NCBI GenBank assembly: GCA_031376425.1
Contig: JANMDR010000243.1
Span: forward strand, 1-13,113
DNA length: 13,113 nt
Reading direction: 5' to 3'
DNA from: JANMDR01 sp031376425
GTDB taxonomy: Bacteria > Pseudomonadota > Gammaproteobacteria > Burkholderiales > Usitatibacteraceae
Below, piece after piece: positions 1-5,694 of this stretch; the stretch's first letter is position 1, and each line of letters starts with the position of its first letter. A program made the translations under genes and the position numbers. Below the pieces are notes generated by a model that worked only from the letters and a program-made list of their open reading frames with translations, did not search any database and was not told the DNA's origin.

Positions 1-1
1 G

Positions 2-286
2 TCGGATAGTGCCAGAGCGTGGCTCTACCGCCCGCTGCATCCCTTAGTCTTGCTTTTTGAGGTGCCCGTGGTCTGCGGCACAGCCTTATTTAGTCTCTGG
101 GAAATCATGAACTGGCTTGGGACGCGAACTAATATTGGTGATCCAGGGACCGTCTTTCGTTGCCTTTGCTTACTACCGTTCACGATTTTCACTTACCGAG
201 CGTACATTCGTGACACCACACCCCCTAGAGATGGTGGCGAGGGCCTTGATGTCCCGCTACCACACTTGCTGCCTCCGGCACCCTAG
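2..286 (+). CDS. Possible C-terminal part of a membrane protein, cut by window edge
   Basis: The frame is open from the first bases of the window to a TAG stop at 284-286, so this may be the 3' end of a gene that starts outside. The translation has two hydrophobic stretches, around LVLLFEVPVVCGTALFSLW and FRCLCLLPFTIFTY, separated by a polar loop containing GTRTNIGDPG. The end is proline-rich and polar. That pattern fits a small integral membrane protein tail. A TTG codon at 50 could start a 78-residue version, but no ribosome binding site precedes it. I do not recognise a family. With about 94 codons and no conserved motif, a chance open frame remains possible. Confidence 0.35.
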   Translation, partial: SDSARAWLYRPLHPLVLLFEVPVVCGTALFSLWEIMNWLGTRTNIGDPGTVFRCLCLLPFTIFTYRAYIRDTTPPRDGGEGLDVPLPHLLPPAP

Positions 287-775
287 CGCACTGTAGTACG
301 CAGGTTACCCGAGTGTTATGCACTTCGTTCTGTATATCTAGCGCGTTGACCAAACTTGCATCAACCCACTTTAAATAAAAGCGTTTCATTCCGTATCTGC
401 GCCAGCGATAAATTACGTTCTTCAGCAATTACGAAATTTCCATTTGCGATCACAAACATCAACTAAGATTAGGATAGCAAGTCATTTACAGCTTATCGCC
501 GAATTGCGCGTCGTAGCGCGTTACGTGTTGTTGGACCAACTCGCGGTATAGAGGGTACGGGATGCCAAATACCGCGACTTTAATATTAGGGGGTGAGTTC
601 GGCAGAGTAGTCAAGAATTCCAACAACTGCATACGGAATTTGAGTTCCGGATTCTGCTTGCGCAAGTAATTGAAGTGAAGACTGATCGGCGTGAATATGT
701 TGGTACTCGCGCTGAATGGTCTCGTATGCTGGTGCTGCAGACCTCAGGTCGGAAAGCGTGTGGTTGATGGAATGT
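287..775. other. Gene-poor stretch with scattered short frames
   Basis: No convincing intact gene fills this stretch. On the minus strand there is a 32-codon ATG frame at 361-459 (N-terminus MFVIANGNFVIAEERN) and a 48-codon ATG frame at 486-632; neither has a good Shine-Dalgarno sequence. The second is described separately as a possible gene remnant. The stretch lies downstream of the acetyltransferase gene, and I see no clear terminator hairpin, tRNA or repeat in it. Confidence 0.4.
486..746 (-). pseudogene. Possible frameshifted gene remnant
   Basis: Two overlapping minus-strand frames read like fragments of protein. One ends at 586 with the segment QIPYAVVGILDYSAELTP. The other is open from 746 to a TAA at 486 and ends VAVFGIPYPLYRELVQQHV followed by TRYDAQFGDKL. 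The switch from one to the other would fall near 586-600. The downstream part contains a good ATG at 630-632, giving a 48-residue product rich in hydrophobic and proline residues, but its upstream bases show no ribosome binding site. I see no recognisable domain. It may be a decayed gene lying downstream of the acetyltransferase, or a chance pair of open frames. Confidence 0.22.
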
Positions 776-1201
776 CTAGGTGTTTCCAACCCGCAACGTC
801 TTCTGCATAAAGTGACGCGCAAACTTGCCACTGAAGCCTGATAGCTGGCCGAACTGCGCATAACCTAGGCCTTCATAAAAGCCGCGTGCTTGGAAACTGA
901 ATGTATCTAAAAATGCGCTGGTACAGCCGCGCTGCAGCGCTTCGGCTTCAGCCGCTTGCATAATCTTCGAACCGAGGCCGCCCCCCCGGTGCTGTTCATG
1001 TACCCAAAGGAATTTGATGTCAAGGTAGTTCCAATAAGTGCGGGCGGTAATGCCGCCGATAATATTGCCCTCGTCGTCACGTGCAAAAACGCAAAGGCTT
1101 TTGCCATCCGCTGCGGCAAAGGCGCTGTTATAGGCACGCGTGCCCGCGATGACAAAATCTTCATCGGCTTGGGTCGGTTCAGCGGTAACTTCGATATACA
1201 T
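776..1201 (-). CDS. GNAT family N-acetyltransferase
   Basis: A 141-residue protein with the GNAT fold signature: it would transfer an acetyl group from acetyl-CoA to an amine on a small molecule or protein, in the cytoplasm. The acetyl-CoA pyrophosphate-binding motif R-x-x-G-x-G is visible as HRGGGLG at residues 71-77, after the strand IKFLWVHEQ. The later segment LDTFSFQARGFYEGLGY (about 98-114) is the usual C-terminal helix and strand, with the conserved F-Y-x-x-L-G-Y. The ATG at 1201 is preferred. The frame continues upstream to a GTG at 1258, but that would add a hydrophobic stretch absent from typical cytoplasmic GNATs; neither start has a clear Shine-Dalgarno. The gene contains a C7 run at 981-987. 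It is divergent from the cysteine-repeat gene. The substrate cannot be told from the sequence. Confidence 0.88.
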   Translation of the reverse strand: MYIEVTAEPTQADEDFVIAGTRAYNSAFAAADGKSLCVFARDDEGNIIGGITARTYWNYLDIKFLWVHEQHRGGGLGSKIMQAAEAEALQRGCTSAFLDTFSFQARGFYEGLGYAQFGQLSGFSGKFARHFMQKTLRVGNT

Positions 1202-1444
1202 AATATTTATAGTTAGAATAAAAAAACTTGCTAGTAATCCAAGCGATTTCGCGATCACTTACAGCAACTTAAAAGCAGTCTAGCATTTCATTTCCGGCGC
1301 GGCAATCGTCAGCAATTATAGTGACAGCCTGTCCGCTTGTTTTTAAGGCGGATATGGTTTACATTTTAATTACCTGCATGAGTGGCTGGGTTGCAGAGTA
1401 CACAGGCCTATTTTTGTGATGTTCATTGCACAGGAGCTTGATAG
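1202..1444. promoter_or_regulatory. Divergent intergenic region with AGGAG ribosome binding site
   Basis: This AT-rich gap separates the acetyltransferase (leftward) from the cysteine-repeat gene (rightward) and must hold promoters for both. The rightward gene has a strong Shine-Dalgarno AGGAG at 1432-1436, 8 nt before its ATG, which fixes that start. A weak stem TCCGC (1332-1336) / GCGGA (1348-1352) with a T-rich loop lies in the putative leader. A TTTAAT at 1365-1370 could be a -10 box, but I find no matching -35, so no promoter is called. Confidence 0.5.
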
Positions 1445-2116
1445 ATGAAAAATACGACGACTCGATTGACGCATTTATGGTTTGCGGCAATCGCAATTTT
1501 TAGCGTAGGTGCCGTGCAGGCGCAAAGTTGCGAAGAAACGGCGAAGCAAAAAAATGTAGCGTGTAGCCGCACTGCGAGCGAGGGTAGCCAAACCTGTGTG
1601 GCGACGGCTAAACGTGAAATGACGGTCTGCAGCAGCGCGCAAAGTCAAGCGGTGGACACGTGTCGTCGCAACAGCACAGCCGAGTATGCGCAATGTGATG
1701 CCAATGACCGTGCGCCGCTGGCGGCGTGCGCAGACACCTTACGAACCGAGCGCCAAACTTGCGAAACAGCGCGTCGCGCGAACACCGAGAGCTGTCGAAC
1801 TGTGGGTGGTAGCGGCGTGGGCACATGTTTGGCGTCTACCGGACGCAGTGACGCGGCCTGCGTCGCATCAGCCCGAGGTGGAAATGCGCAGTGCGTAAAA
1901 TTAGTTGGCAACGCTCGCCAAGCATGCGATAGCAGCAGGCTCGACCGTTACCGCAGTTGCTCAGCCGCACCAACAGCCACTTACAATAGTTGTACTGCCA
2001 CAGCCACCGCGCAACGCCAAAGCTGCCTGCGCGGGGTATCGCAAGAATCAATTCAATGTAGTCGCGCAGCAGAGGACGAAAAGCGCAGTTGCCAGCAGGC
2101 GCGGGCGCGGCGCTGA
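1445..2116 (+). CDS. Secreted protein with a perfect 11-residue cysteine repeat, unknown function
   Basis: A 223-residue exported protein. It has a Sec signal peptide (KNTTTRLTH, then hydrophobic LWFAAIAIFSVGAV) with a likely signal peptidase I site V-Q-A|Q after residue 26. The mature part has 18 cysteines at 29, 40, 51, 62, 73, 84, 95, 106, 117, 128, 139, 150, 161, 172, 183, 194, 205 and 216. Every interval is exactly 11 residues, and no cysteine is out of register. The loose consensus is C-x-x-[T/A/S]-[A/V/L]-x5-[A/T/S/Q/V]. The rest is Ala, Thr, Ser, Arg, Glu and Gln with few large hydrophobics, no histidine and no C-x-x-C. Eleven residues are three helical turns, so a hendecad helix would put all cysteines on one face. 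Gly at 121-126 and Pro at 91 and 176 argue for breaks or hairpins. Repeats differ at DNA level, so the spacing looks old. It stands alone, divergent from the acetyltransferase. I do not recognise the family; disulfide cross-linking or metal (Cu(I), Zn) binding are guesses. Confidence 0.9.
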   Translation: MKNTTTRLTHLWFAAIAIFSVGAVQAQSCEETAKQKNVACSRTASEGSQTCVATAKREMTVCSSAQSQAVDTCRRNSTAEYAQCDANDRAPLAACADTLRTERQTCETARRANTESCRTVGGSGVGTCLASTGRSDAACVASARGGNAQCVKLVGNARQACDSSRLDRYRSCSAAPTATYNSCTATATAQRQSCLRGVSQESIQCSRAAEDEKRSCQQARARR

Positions 2117-2416
2117 TGCGTTTTTGCGTTGGTGATTGGGATATTGCGTTAGTGGTAGTGATGGTTTAGCGACCACCCCCTCTCTCCCAGCCACTATCCC
2201 ATACCCTTCGGGCAGGGCGAGAGGAGGCAGGTCGGCGTTGGGCAGAGGTTTTTATGGATAACGTGCAGCGCATAAACTGATGACGGCTGACTAAGCAGTG
2301 AAATTGTTATTGCGTGTATAGGCGAAGAAATTCCACAATGCTTACCGTTTAAGCGTTCCCCCCCCCTTATATGCCGTGCCTCAATACGGTGGTGATCCCA
2401 TAAGCCAATAACGTAG

Positions 2417-2442
2417 GGTGGGCAACGCCTTTTTTGCCCACC
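2417..2442. repeat. GGTGGGCAA hairpin repeat, copy 1
   Basis: A perfect 9-bp stem, GGTGGGCAA at 2417-2425 and TTGCCCACC at 2434-2442, encloses an 8-nt loop. A closely related palindrome lies at 2487-2522. Units of this GTGGGCAACG type are widespread intergenic palindromes in proteobacteria. Confidence 0.75.
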
Positions 2443-2486
2443 ATCGGTGTTTAATTTGCGATTACCGCCTGCATCTTTATACCGAC

Positions 2487-2522
2487 GTGGGCAACGCATT
2501 TGGCAAATAAACCGTTGCCCAC
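2487..2522. repeat. GTGGGCAACG hairpin repeat, copy 2
   Basis: A perfect 10-bp stem, GTGGGCAACG at 2487-2496 and CGTTGCCCAC at 2513-2522, has a 16-nt AT-rich loop. It shares the GTGGGCAACG core with the hairpin at 2417-2442, and both lie inside the larger inverted-repeat element. Confidence 0.75.
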
Positions 2523-2697
2523 CCGACAATTTGCTCCGCCCGATGCCGACCTGCCTCCTCTCACCCCTTAAGGGGAAAGTCCGGGAGAGAGGCTGGGAGA
2601 GAGGGGGTGCGTTGAAATAAAACAGGTAATTATTAGTGCTCACGGTATCATTAAATGAGCGAAAATTTTTCGCCCGTATCGGTGCTAGCGCCTAAGC

Positions 2698-3327
2698 CTA
2701 CCGCTTTTCCAGCATGAGCCTTACCGCTAAACCTGCGAGTACAAAGCCCATAAAATATCTTTGAACCCCAAGCCATGTGGGGTTGCGAAAGAACCATCCG
2801 GCAATCTGTGCAGCAGATAGCGCTATCGCCAAGTTGACGATGAAGCTAACGGTAATTTGTACCGAGCCCAGCACTAAGCTTTGCGCAAAAACCGAGCCGT
2901 GTTCCAATTTAATAAATTGGGGCAGAATAGCCAAATAAAAAATAGCAATTTTTGGATTTAGCACGCTGGTGAGAAAGCCCATCAGCAATAATTTATTGCG
3001 CGAATCAATTGGTAAATTTTTTGCTTGAAATGGGGAACGCGCACCCGGCTTTAGCGCTTGCCACGCCAGCCACAACAGGTATCCAGCGCCAAGCCACTTC
3101 AATATTTCATAGCCAAGTGGCACCGCCATGAACAGCGCGGTTAGCCCAATCGCAGCCGTCAACATATGCACAACGAAACCCGCGACGACGCCTACCAGTG
3201 AAATAACACCAGCTTGCCTGCCTTGGCTGATTGATCGAGAAATCAGATAGATCATGTTTGGCCCCGGTGTTAACACCATCACCAACGCTGCCCCAGAAAA
3301 TATCGCTAAATCATTAAGCGGAATCAT
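2698..3327 (-). CDS. LysE/RhtB family amino-acid exporter
   Basis: A 209-residue inner-membrane protein, the usual size for the LysE/RhtB superfamily, which exports amino acids and their derivatives (homoserine, threonine, lysine and others). The family motif L-T-P-G-P-N-M sits at residues 19-25 in the first helix, and about six hydrophobic segments follow. The segment GFLTSVLNPKIAIFYLAILP (about 117-136), with its conserved N-P-K, is also typical. The ATG at 3327 places the motif at the expected distance from the N-terminus; no strong Shine-Dalgarno precedes it. The lipoprotein gene ends 32 nt upstream on the same strand, so co-transcription is possible. The substrate cannot be deduced. Confidence 0.93.
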   Translation of the reverse strand: MIPLNDLAIFSGAALVMVLTPGPNMIYLISRSISQGRQAGVISLVGVVAGFVVHMLTAAIGLTALFMAVPLGYEILKWLGAGYLLWLAWQALKPGARSPFQAKNLPIDSRNKLLLMGFLTSVLNPKIAIFYLAILPQFIKLEHGSVFAQSLVLGSVQITVSFIVNLAIALSAAQIAGWFFRNPTWLGVQRYFMGFVLAGLAVRLMLEKR

Positions 3328-3359
3328 ATGTTGGCATTAGCAGCTAATGGGAGGGGGCT

Positions 3360-3857
3360 TTACTTCGCGCAGACCTTTTCTGTTACCGGCGTTTTGCTCA
3401 CAGTGTCGGCAATCCAAACGCAGGCTTGTTCCTTGTTGAGTTCTCCGGTAACGATGTAATCTTTGCCAATTTCAGGATCGAATGTGACAACGCCTTCAAC
3501 GCTAAAAAAAGTACCTGCCATGCGTGCTGCAATTTCATGAATGGGCGCGGCGGTCTTATGGGTACCAGTCAGCTTAATTTTTGAAGGGCGCGCCGGTACA
3601 TCGCGCGTCACATAGCGTGATGTCAGGGAGAAGCCATGGCCATAGCTTGCGCGACGGCTGGCAAAGAGCGAGTTCTCGATAGTTCTATCATCAAGTGCTA
3701 GCGCGACAAAAAATGCACCTTTACCGCGATTTTCTGAGAAGCCCGTATCCGCAAGCGATGCCACTGGCCCTCGGTAATCTTCAGGTACTGCTGGCGCTAA
3801 ACCGGCGCAACCAGCTAACAACAATAGGGACGCAATAGTGAGGATATGACGTTTCAT
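3360..3857 (-). CDS. Small predicted lipoprotein, function unknown
   Basis: A 165-residue protein with a type II signal peptide: MKRH, a hydrophobic core ILTIASLLLL, and the lipobox L-A-G-C with Cys17 as the predicted lipidated residue. It should be anchored in the inner or outer membrane facing the periplasm. The mature part is a mixed alpha/beta sequence without obvious repeats. It contains SRRASYGHGF and, near the C-terminus, YIVTGELNKEQACVWIAD followed by a conserved-looking EKVCAK. The two downstream cysteines could pair in the periplasm. I do not recognise a named domain. A weak AAGG lies about 9 nt upstream of the ATG. The LysE-type gene follows after 32 nt. Confidence 0.8.
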   Translation of the reverse strand: MKRHILTIASLLLLAGCAGLAPAVPEDYRGPVASLADTGFSENRGKGAFFVALALDDRTIENSLFASRRASYGHGFSLTSRYVTRDVPARPSKIKLTGTHKTAAPIHEIAARMAGTFFSVEGVVTFDPEIGKDYIVTGELNKEQACVWIADTVSKTPVTEKVCAK

Positions 3858-4008
3858 AGACTGGCGCCTTGAAGGGCGGTTGGAGTGCTGGGGCTATTAA
3901 AATTAGTTTAGCATTACTTTTTAGCACGACGCGCTTTGCGCCCTACAAATGCTTGGGGCAGAATTGTCGTCCAACAACCGGTATAACGCCAGCGCCGTTA
4001 CTCAAATT

Positions 4009-5112
4009 CTATCGTTGCACCACCTGATACCCTTTAGCCCGCAACGCTTCTAGCAGGCCGCGCTTGCCGACTAAATGCAGCGCACCTACGGCGATAAAAT
4101 AGGTTTGATCGGTTTTTAAAAAGCCCACCATTTTCTCGACCATTTTAATATTACGCTCGAAAATAATTTTTTCATCTATCGCATCGTTCAAGCGATAAAG
4201 CGCGGCGACTTGCTGAGCTACGGCCTCCATCTTGGGGGCGTCCCCGGCTTGCCAGGCGTTTACGAGGGCGGTGATGTTCTCAGCGGTTTTTGCGGATTCC
4301 AAAGAAAGCACCGCATTTTCTAAATAGGCAATTTGCAAATCTGGTGCCAGATTATCGAGCATTCTAATTTGCCCAATCTGCGATTCCAGTTCAATGACGG
4401 GCTTTTTGGTTCGATGCGCGGCTTCTAAAAAATAGCCATCAACGCCGTAAGTTGAGTCATAACCTAGACGCGTCATTTCCGCCATGCTCAGCAAGCCGCC
4501 GACCATATAGGGCTTGAGCAGACGCACGGCATCAGGTGCCATATCATTACGCAGCAATTGCGCTTTTACGCGGGCGTATAAGGCAGGGGAGGTGGCTTTT
4601 TCAAGGTTATTGCCGGGGGGGTAAACAACGAGCTTGCGGGCTTCGCCACTGCTTGAATCAACGGATATATCGGCTTCAACGACTAAATTATTGGCTTGGG
4701 TAAAGGCGTCTTCAACTACGGCGGGCAGAGGGTAAAAACTACTTTTGCCGACGTGGATGGTGCCAAATAAATAGAGCTTGGTGGTTTTTGAGCTGACTTC
4801 CCACATGAAGTTGTTGCCTGATTTACTTGCGGTAGCGGCGTCAGCTGCTGGTGTTTGCTTAACGGCGGCGGTCGCTTTCAATACAGCAGCGTTGGCCTTT
4901 GCGAGCGCTGCCTTGGCGGCGTCGGCACCGGCACCGGATGTGGGTAGTGCTGGAGTGGCGGTGGCTGTTGATGGCGGCTTCAGTGGCTTAGCTGCTTGCA
5001 GTCCATCTTGCGCTATTGCGGCTGGCTGCACCCCCCCCAATAAGGCCAGTGCTCCAACAACTGCTACCGCTGCGCTTAAGTCAAGGCCAAACCGCGTAAT
5101 TCTCGAAACCAT
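4009..5112 (-). CDS. TraB/GumN family protein, exported
   Basis: A 367-residue protein of the TraB/GumN (PrgY) superfamily, proposed to be metal-dependent peptidases. The N-terminal family motif is G-T-I-H-V-G at residues 117-122, after MWEVSSKTTKLYLF. The C-terminal partner is G-A-L-H-L-V-G at 343-349, followed by GLLEALRAKGYQVVQR, the usual ending. V-V-E-A-D (about 144-148) supplies a conserved acidic residue. The N-terminus is a Sec signal peptide with a likely site A-I-A|Q after residue 34, then an Ala/Pro/Thr-rich linker of about 60 residues before the domain. The ATG at 5112 is chosen over a TTG at 5139: GGGA lies just upstream of it and the signal peptide begins correctly. G-runs occur in the signal peptide (8 bases, 5031-5038) and in the domain (7 bases, 4615-4621). 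The substrate is unknown. Confidence 0.88.
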   Translation of the reverse strand: MVSRITRFGLDLSAAVAVVGALALLGGVQPAAIAQDGLQAAKPLKPPSTATATPALPTSGAGADAAKAALAKANAAVLKATAAVKQTPAADAATASKSGNNFMWEVSSKTTKLYLFGTIHVGKSSFYPLPAVVEDAFTQANNLVVEADISVDSSSGEARKLVVYPPGNNLEKATSPALYARVKAQLLRNDMAPDAVRLLKPYMVGGLLSMAEMTRLGYDSTYGVDGYFLEAAHRTKKPVIELESQIGQIRMLDNLAPDLQIAYLENAVLSLESAKTAENITALVNAWQAGDAPKMEAVAQQVAALYRLNDAIDEKIIFERNIKMVEKMVGFLKTDQTYFIAVGALHLVGKRGLLEALRAKGYQVVQR

Positions 5113-5376
5113 AAAATTCCCATCCACGTTAGAAAACAATTTTAGTACGCTATTTTACGGCGCACATTAACCACCACGCATTTATCGCTTAGGTGTATTG
5201 ATTGCCGATATACAAATTCTAGCGCACGCAACAGCGGTACGCGCTAATCGGCGCGTTTATGGCTAAGGGATCAGTCAAAATTCAAGCTGCTGATGGGTGC
5301 CATACCTTGGCTCCCGTAGAGGTATATCTAAAAGGGGCAACTCTAAAAGGGGAACCTCTAAATTTTATTCGTCACC
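5113..5376. other. Intergenic region between divergent genes, with a 15-bp periodic repeat
   Basis: This gap lies between the leftward TraB/GumN gene and the rightward toxin-antitoxin operon. Its right part carries a short periodic repeat (listed separately) just upstream of the operon promoter. I find no gene and no confident promoter for the leftward gene. Confidence 0.5.
5327..5362 (+). repeat. Three TCTAAA(AGGGG) repeats at 15-bp spacing
   Basis: TCTAAAAGGGG occurs exactly at 5327-5337 and 5342-5352. A third, shortened TCTAAA falls at 5357-5362, so all three begin exactly 15 bp apart. The array ends 14 bp before the -35 box of the toxin-antitoxin promoter. It could be an iterated protein-binding site or a degenerate tandem duplication. 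Confidence 0.6.
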
Positions 5377-5405
5377 TTGCCTATTTGCATTCAGTAACTT
5401 ATAAT
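5377..5405 (+). promoter_or_regulatory. Sigma-70 promoter of the toxin-antitoxin operon
   Basis: A -35 box TTGCCT (5377-5382, 4 of 6 consensus bases) is followed after exactly 17 bp by a perfect -10 box TATAAT (5400-5405). Transcription should begin near 5412. An ATG at 5404 overlaps the -10 box, so it cannot serve as the start codon on this transcript. This supports the ATG at 5440. Confidence 0.75.
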
Positions 5406-5418
5406 GCATTCATTGAAT
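5386..5418. promoter_or_regulatory. Candidate antitoxin operator over the promoter
   Basis: TGCATTCA is repeated directly at 5386-5393 and 5405-5412. The second copy runs into a perfect inverted repeat ATTCA-T-TGAAT at 5408-5418, centred on the expected transcription start. Ribbon-helix-helix antitoxins of the FitA type autorepress through short inverted repeats over their own promoters, so this is a plausible operator. That role is inferred from position and symmetry. Confidence 0.45.
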
Positions 5419-5439
5419 ACTTTTATACAAGGTGACTGC

Positions 5440-5694
5440 ATGGCAATGTTGACGGTACGTAATTTGCCTGACGATATTCATCGCGCTTTACGGGTGCGTG
5501 CAGCGCAGCACGGGCGCAGCACGGAGGCTGAAGTGCGCGAGATTATCGCTCTCGCTGTTAAACCAGACTCACGTGTTCGCTTAGGCGATGCGCTGGCGGC
5601 TTTGGGTGCTGAAATCGGTTTGACCAACGAGGATTTTGAAATTTTCCAGCACGTGCGGGAGAAGAAGTTGGCTGAACCGGTGAGATTTGAATGA
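5440..5694 (+). CDS. FitA/StbC-like ribbon-helix-helix antitoxin
   Basis: An 84-residue antitoxin. The N-terminal segment MLTVRNLPDDIHRALRVRAA, followed by QHGRSTEAEVREII, is the classic FitA/StbC ribbon-helix-helix: a strand (LTVRNL) for DNA contact, then two helices. The C-terminal half (about 45-84, ending KLAEPVRFE) should wrap and inhibit the PIN toxin. The start is ATG 5440, with AAGGTGA at 5429-5435 as Shine-Dalgarno; ATG 5446 is a second option. An upstream ATG at 5404 lies in the -10 box and is rejected. The stop overlaps the toxin ATG by 4 bp (ATGA), so translation is probably coupled. The protein should neutralise the toxin and, with it, repress the operon. Confidence 0.92.
   Translation: MAMLTVRNLPDDIHRALRVRAAQHGRSTEAEVREIIALAVKPDSRVRLGDALAALGAEIGLTNEDFEIFQHVREKKLAEPVRFE

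Larger units (their letters stand above)
2174..2609. mobile_element. MITE/REP-like element with 75-bp imperfect terminal inverted repeats
   Basis: The ends are an exact 19-bp inverted repeat, CACCCCCTCTCTCCCAGCC at 2174-2192 against its complement at 2591-2609. A second exact 18-bp inverted match follows inside, GAGAGGAGGCAGGTCGGC at 2219-2236 against 2545-2562. Between these blocks each arm carries its own small palindrome (CCCCTTAAGGGG at 2564-2575 in the right arm). The arms are thus two copies of a repeat of about 75 bp facing each other around some 300 bp. The interior holds two further hairpins and no transposase. I see no clear target-site duplication. Similar C/T-rich units with an internal CCCC...GGGG palindrome are common REP-like repeats in proteobacteria. 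Two separately inserted REP units are an alternative. Confidence 0.6.
2117..2697. other. Long intergenic region occupied by palindromic repeats
   Basis: No gene is supported here. A 149-codon minus-strand frame at 2194-2643 is made almost wholly of the inverted repeats and palindromes listed separately, and its translation has no protein-like pattern. Outside the element there is an AT-rich symmetrical stretch GCGAAAATTTTTCGC at 2659-2673, just downstream of the LysE-family gene; it lacks the GC-rich stem of a classic terminator. A C9 run lies at 2358-2366. Confidence 0.6.

Noticed and set aside
361..459. 32-codon minus-strand ATG frame
   Set aside because: It is short, lacks a ribosome binding site and has no recognisable motif; mentioned only as part of the gene-poor stretch.
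1202..1258. Upstream GTG start for the acetyltransferase
   Set aside because: It would add a hydrophobic N-terminal stretch unlike typical GNAT enzymes and has no ribosome binding site.
1445..1540. Lipoprotein signal ending at Cys29
   Set aside because: The residues before Cys29 are A-Q-S, which do not fit a lipobox; V-Q-A|Q is a normal signal peptidase I site, and Cys29 belongs to the repeat register.
1445..2116. Multiheme cytochrome, metallothionein or copper-storage protein
   Set aside because: There is no CxxCH, no histidine and no CxxC or CxxxC; cysteines are only at 11-residue steps. Metal binding between chains remains possible but is not shown.
2194..2643. 149-codon minus-strand open frame
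   Set aside because: It is composed of inverted repeats and hairpins, with no protein-like pattern or start signal.
2659..2673. Terminator for the LysE-type gene
   Set aside because: The symmetrical AT-rich sequence has only a 3-bp GC stem at each side and no clear T-tract after a stable hairpin.
4778..5170. 130-codon plus-strand open frame
   Set aside because: It is the antisense of the Ala-rich linker and signal peptide of the TraB/GumN gene; alternating Ala/Val/Ser composition is a typical shadow.
5404..5439. Longer antitoxin starting at ATG 5404
   Set aside because: This ATG overlaps the TATAAT -10 box, and the extra residues MHSLNTFIQGDC are not part of the ribbon-helix-helix; ATG 5440 has a good Shine-Dalgarno.
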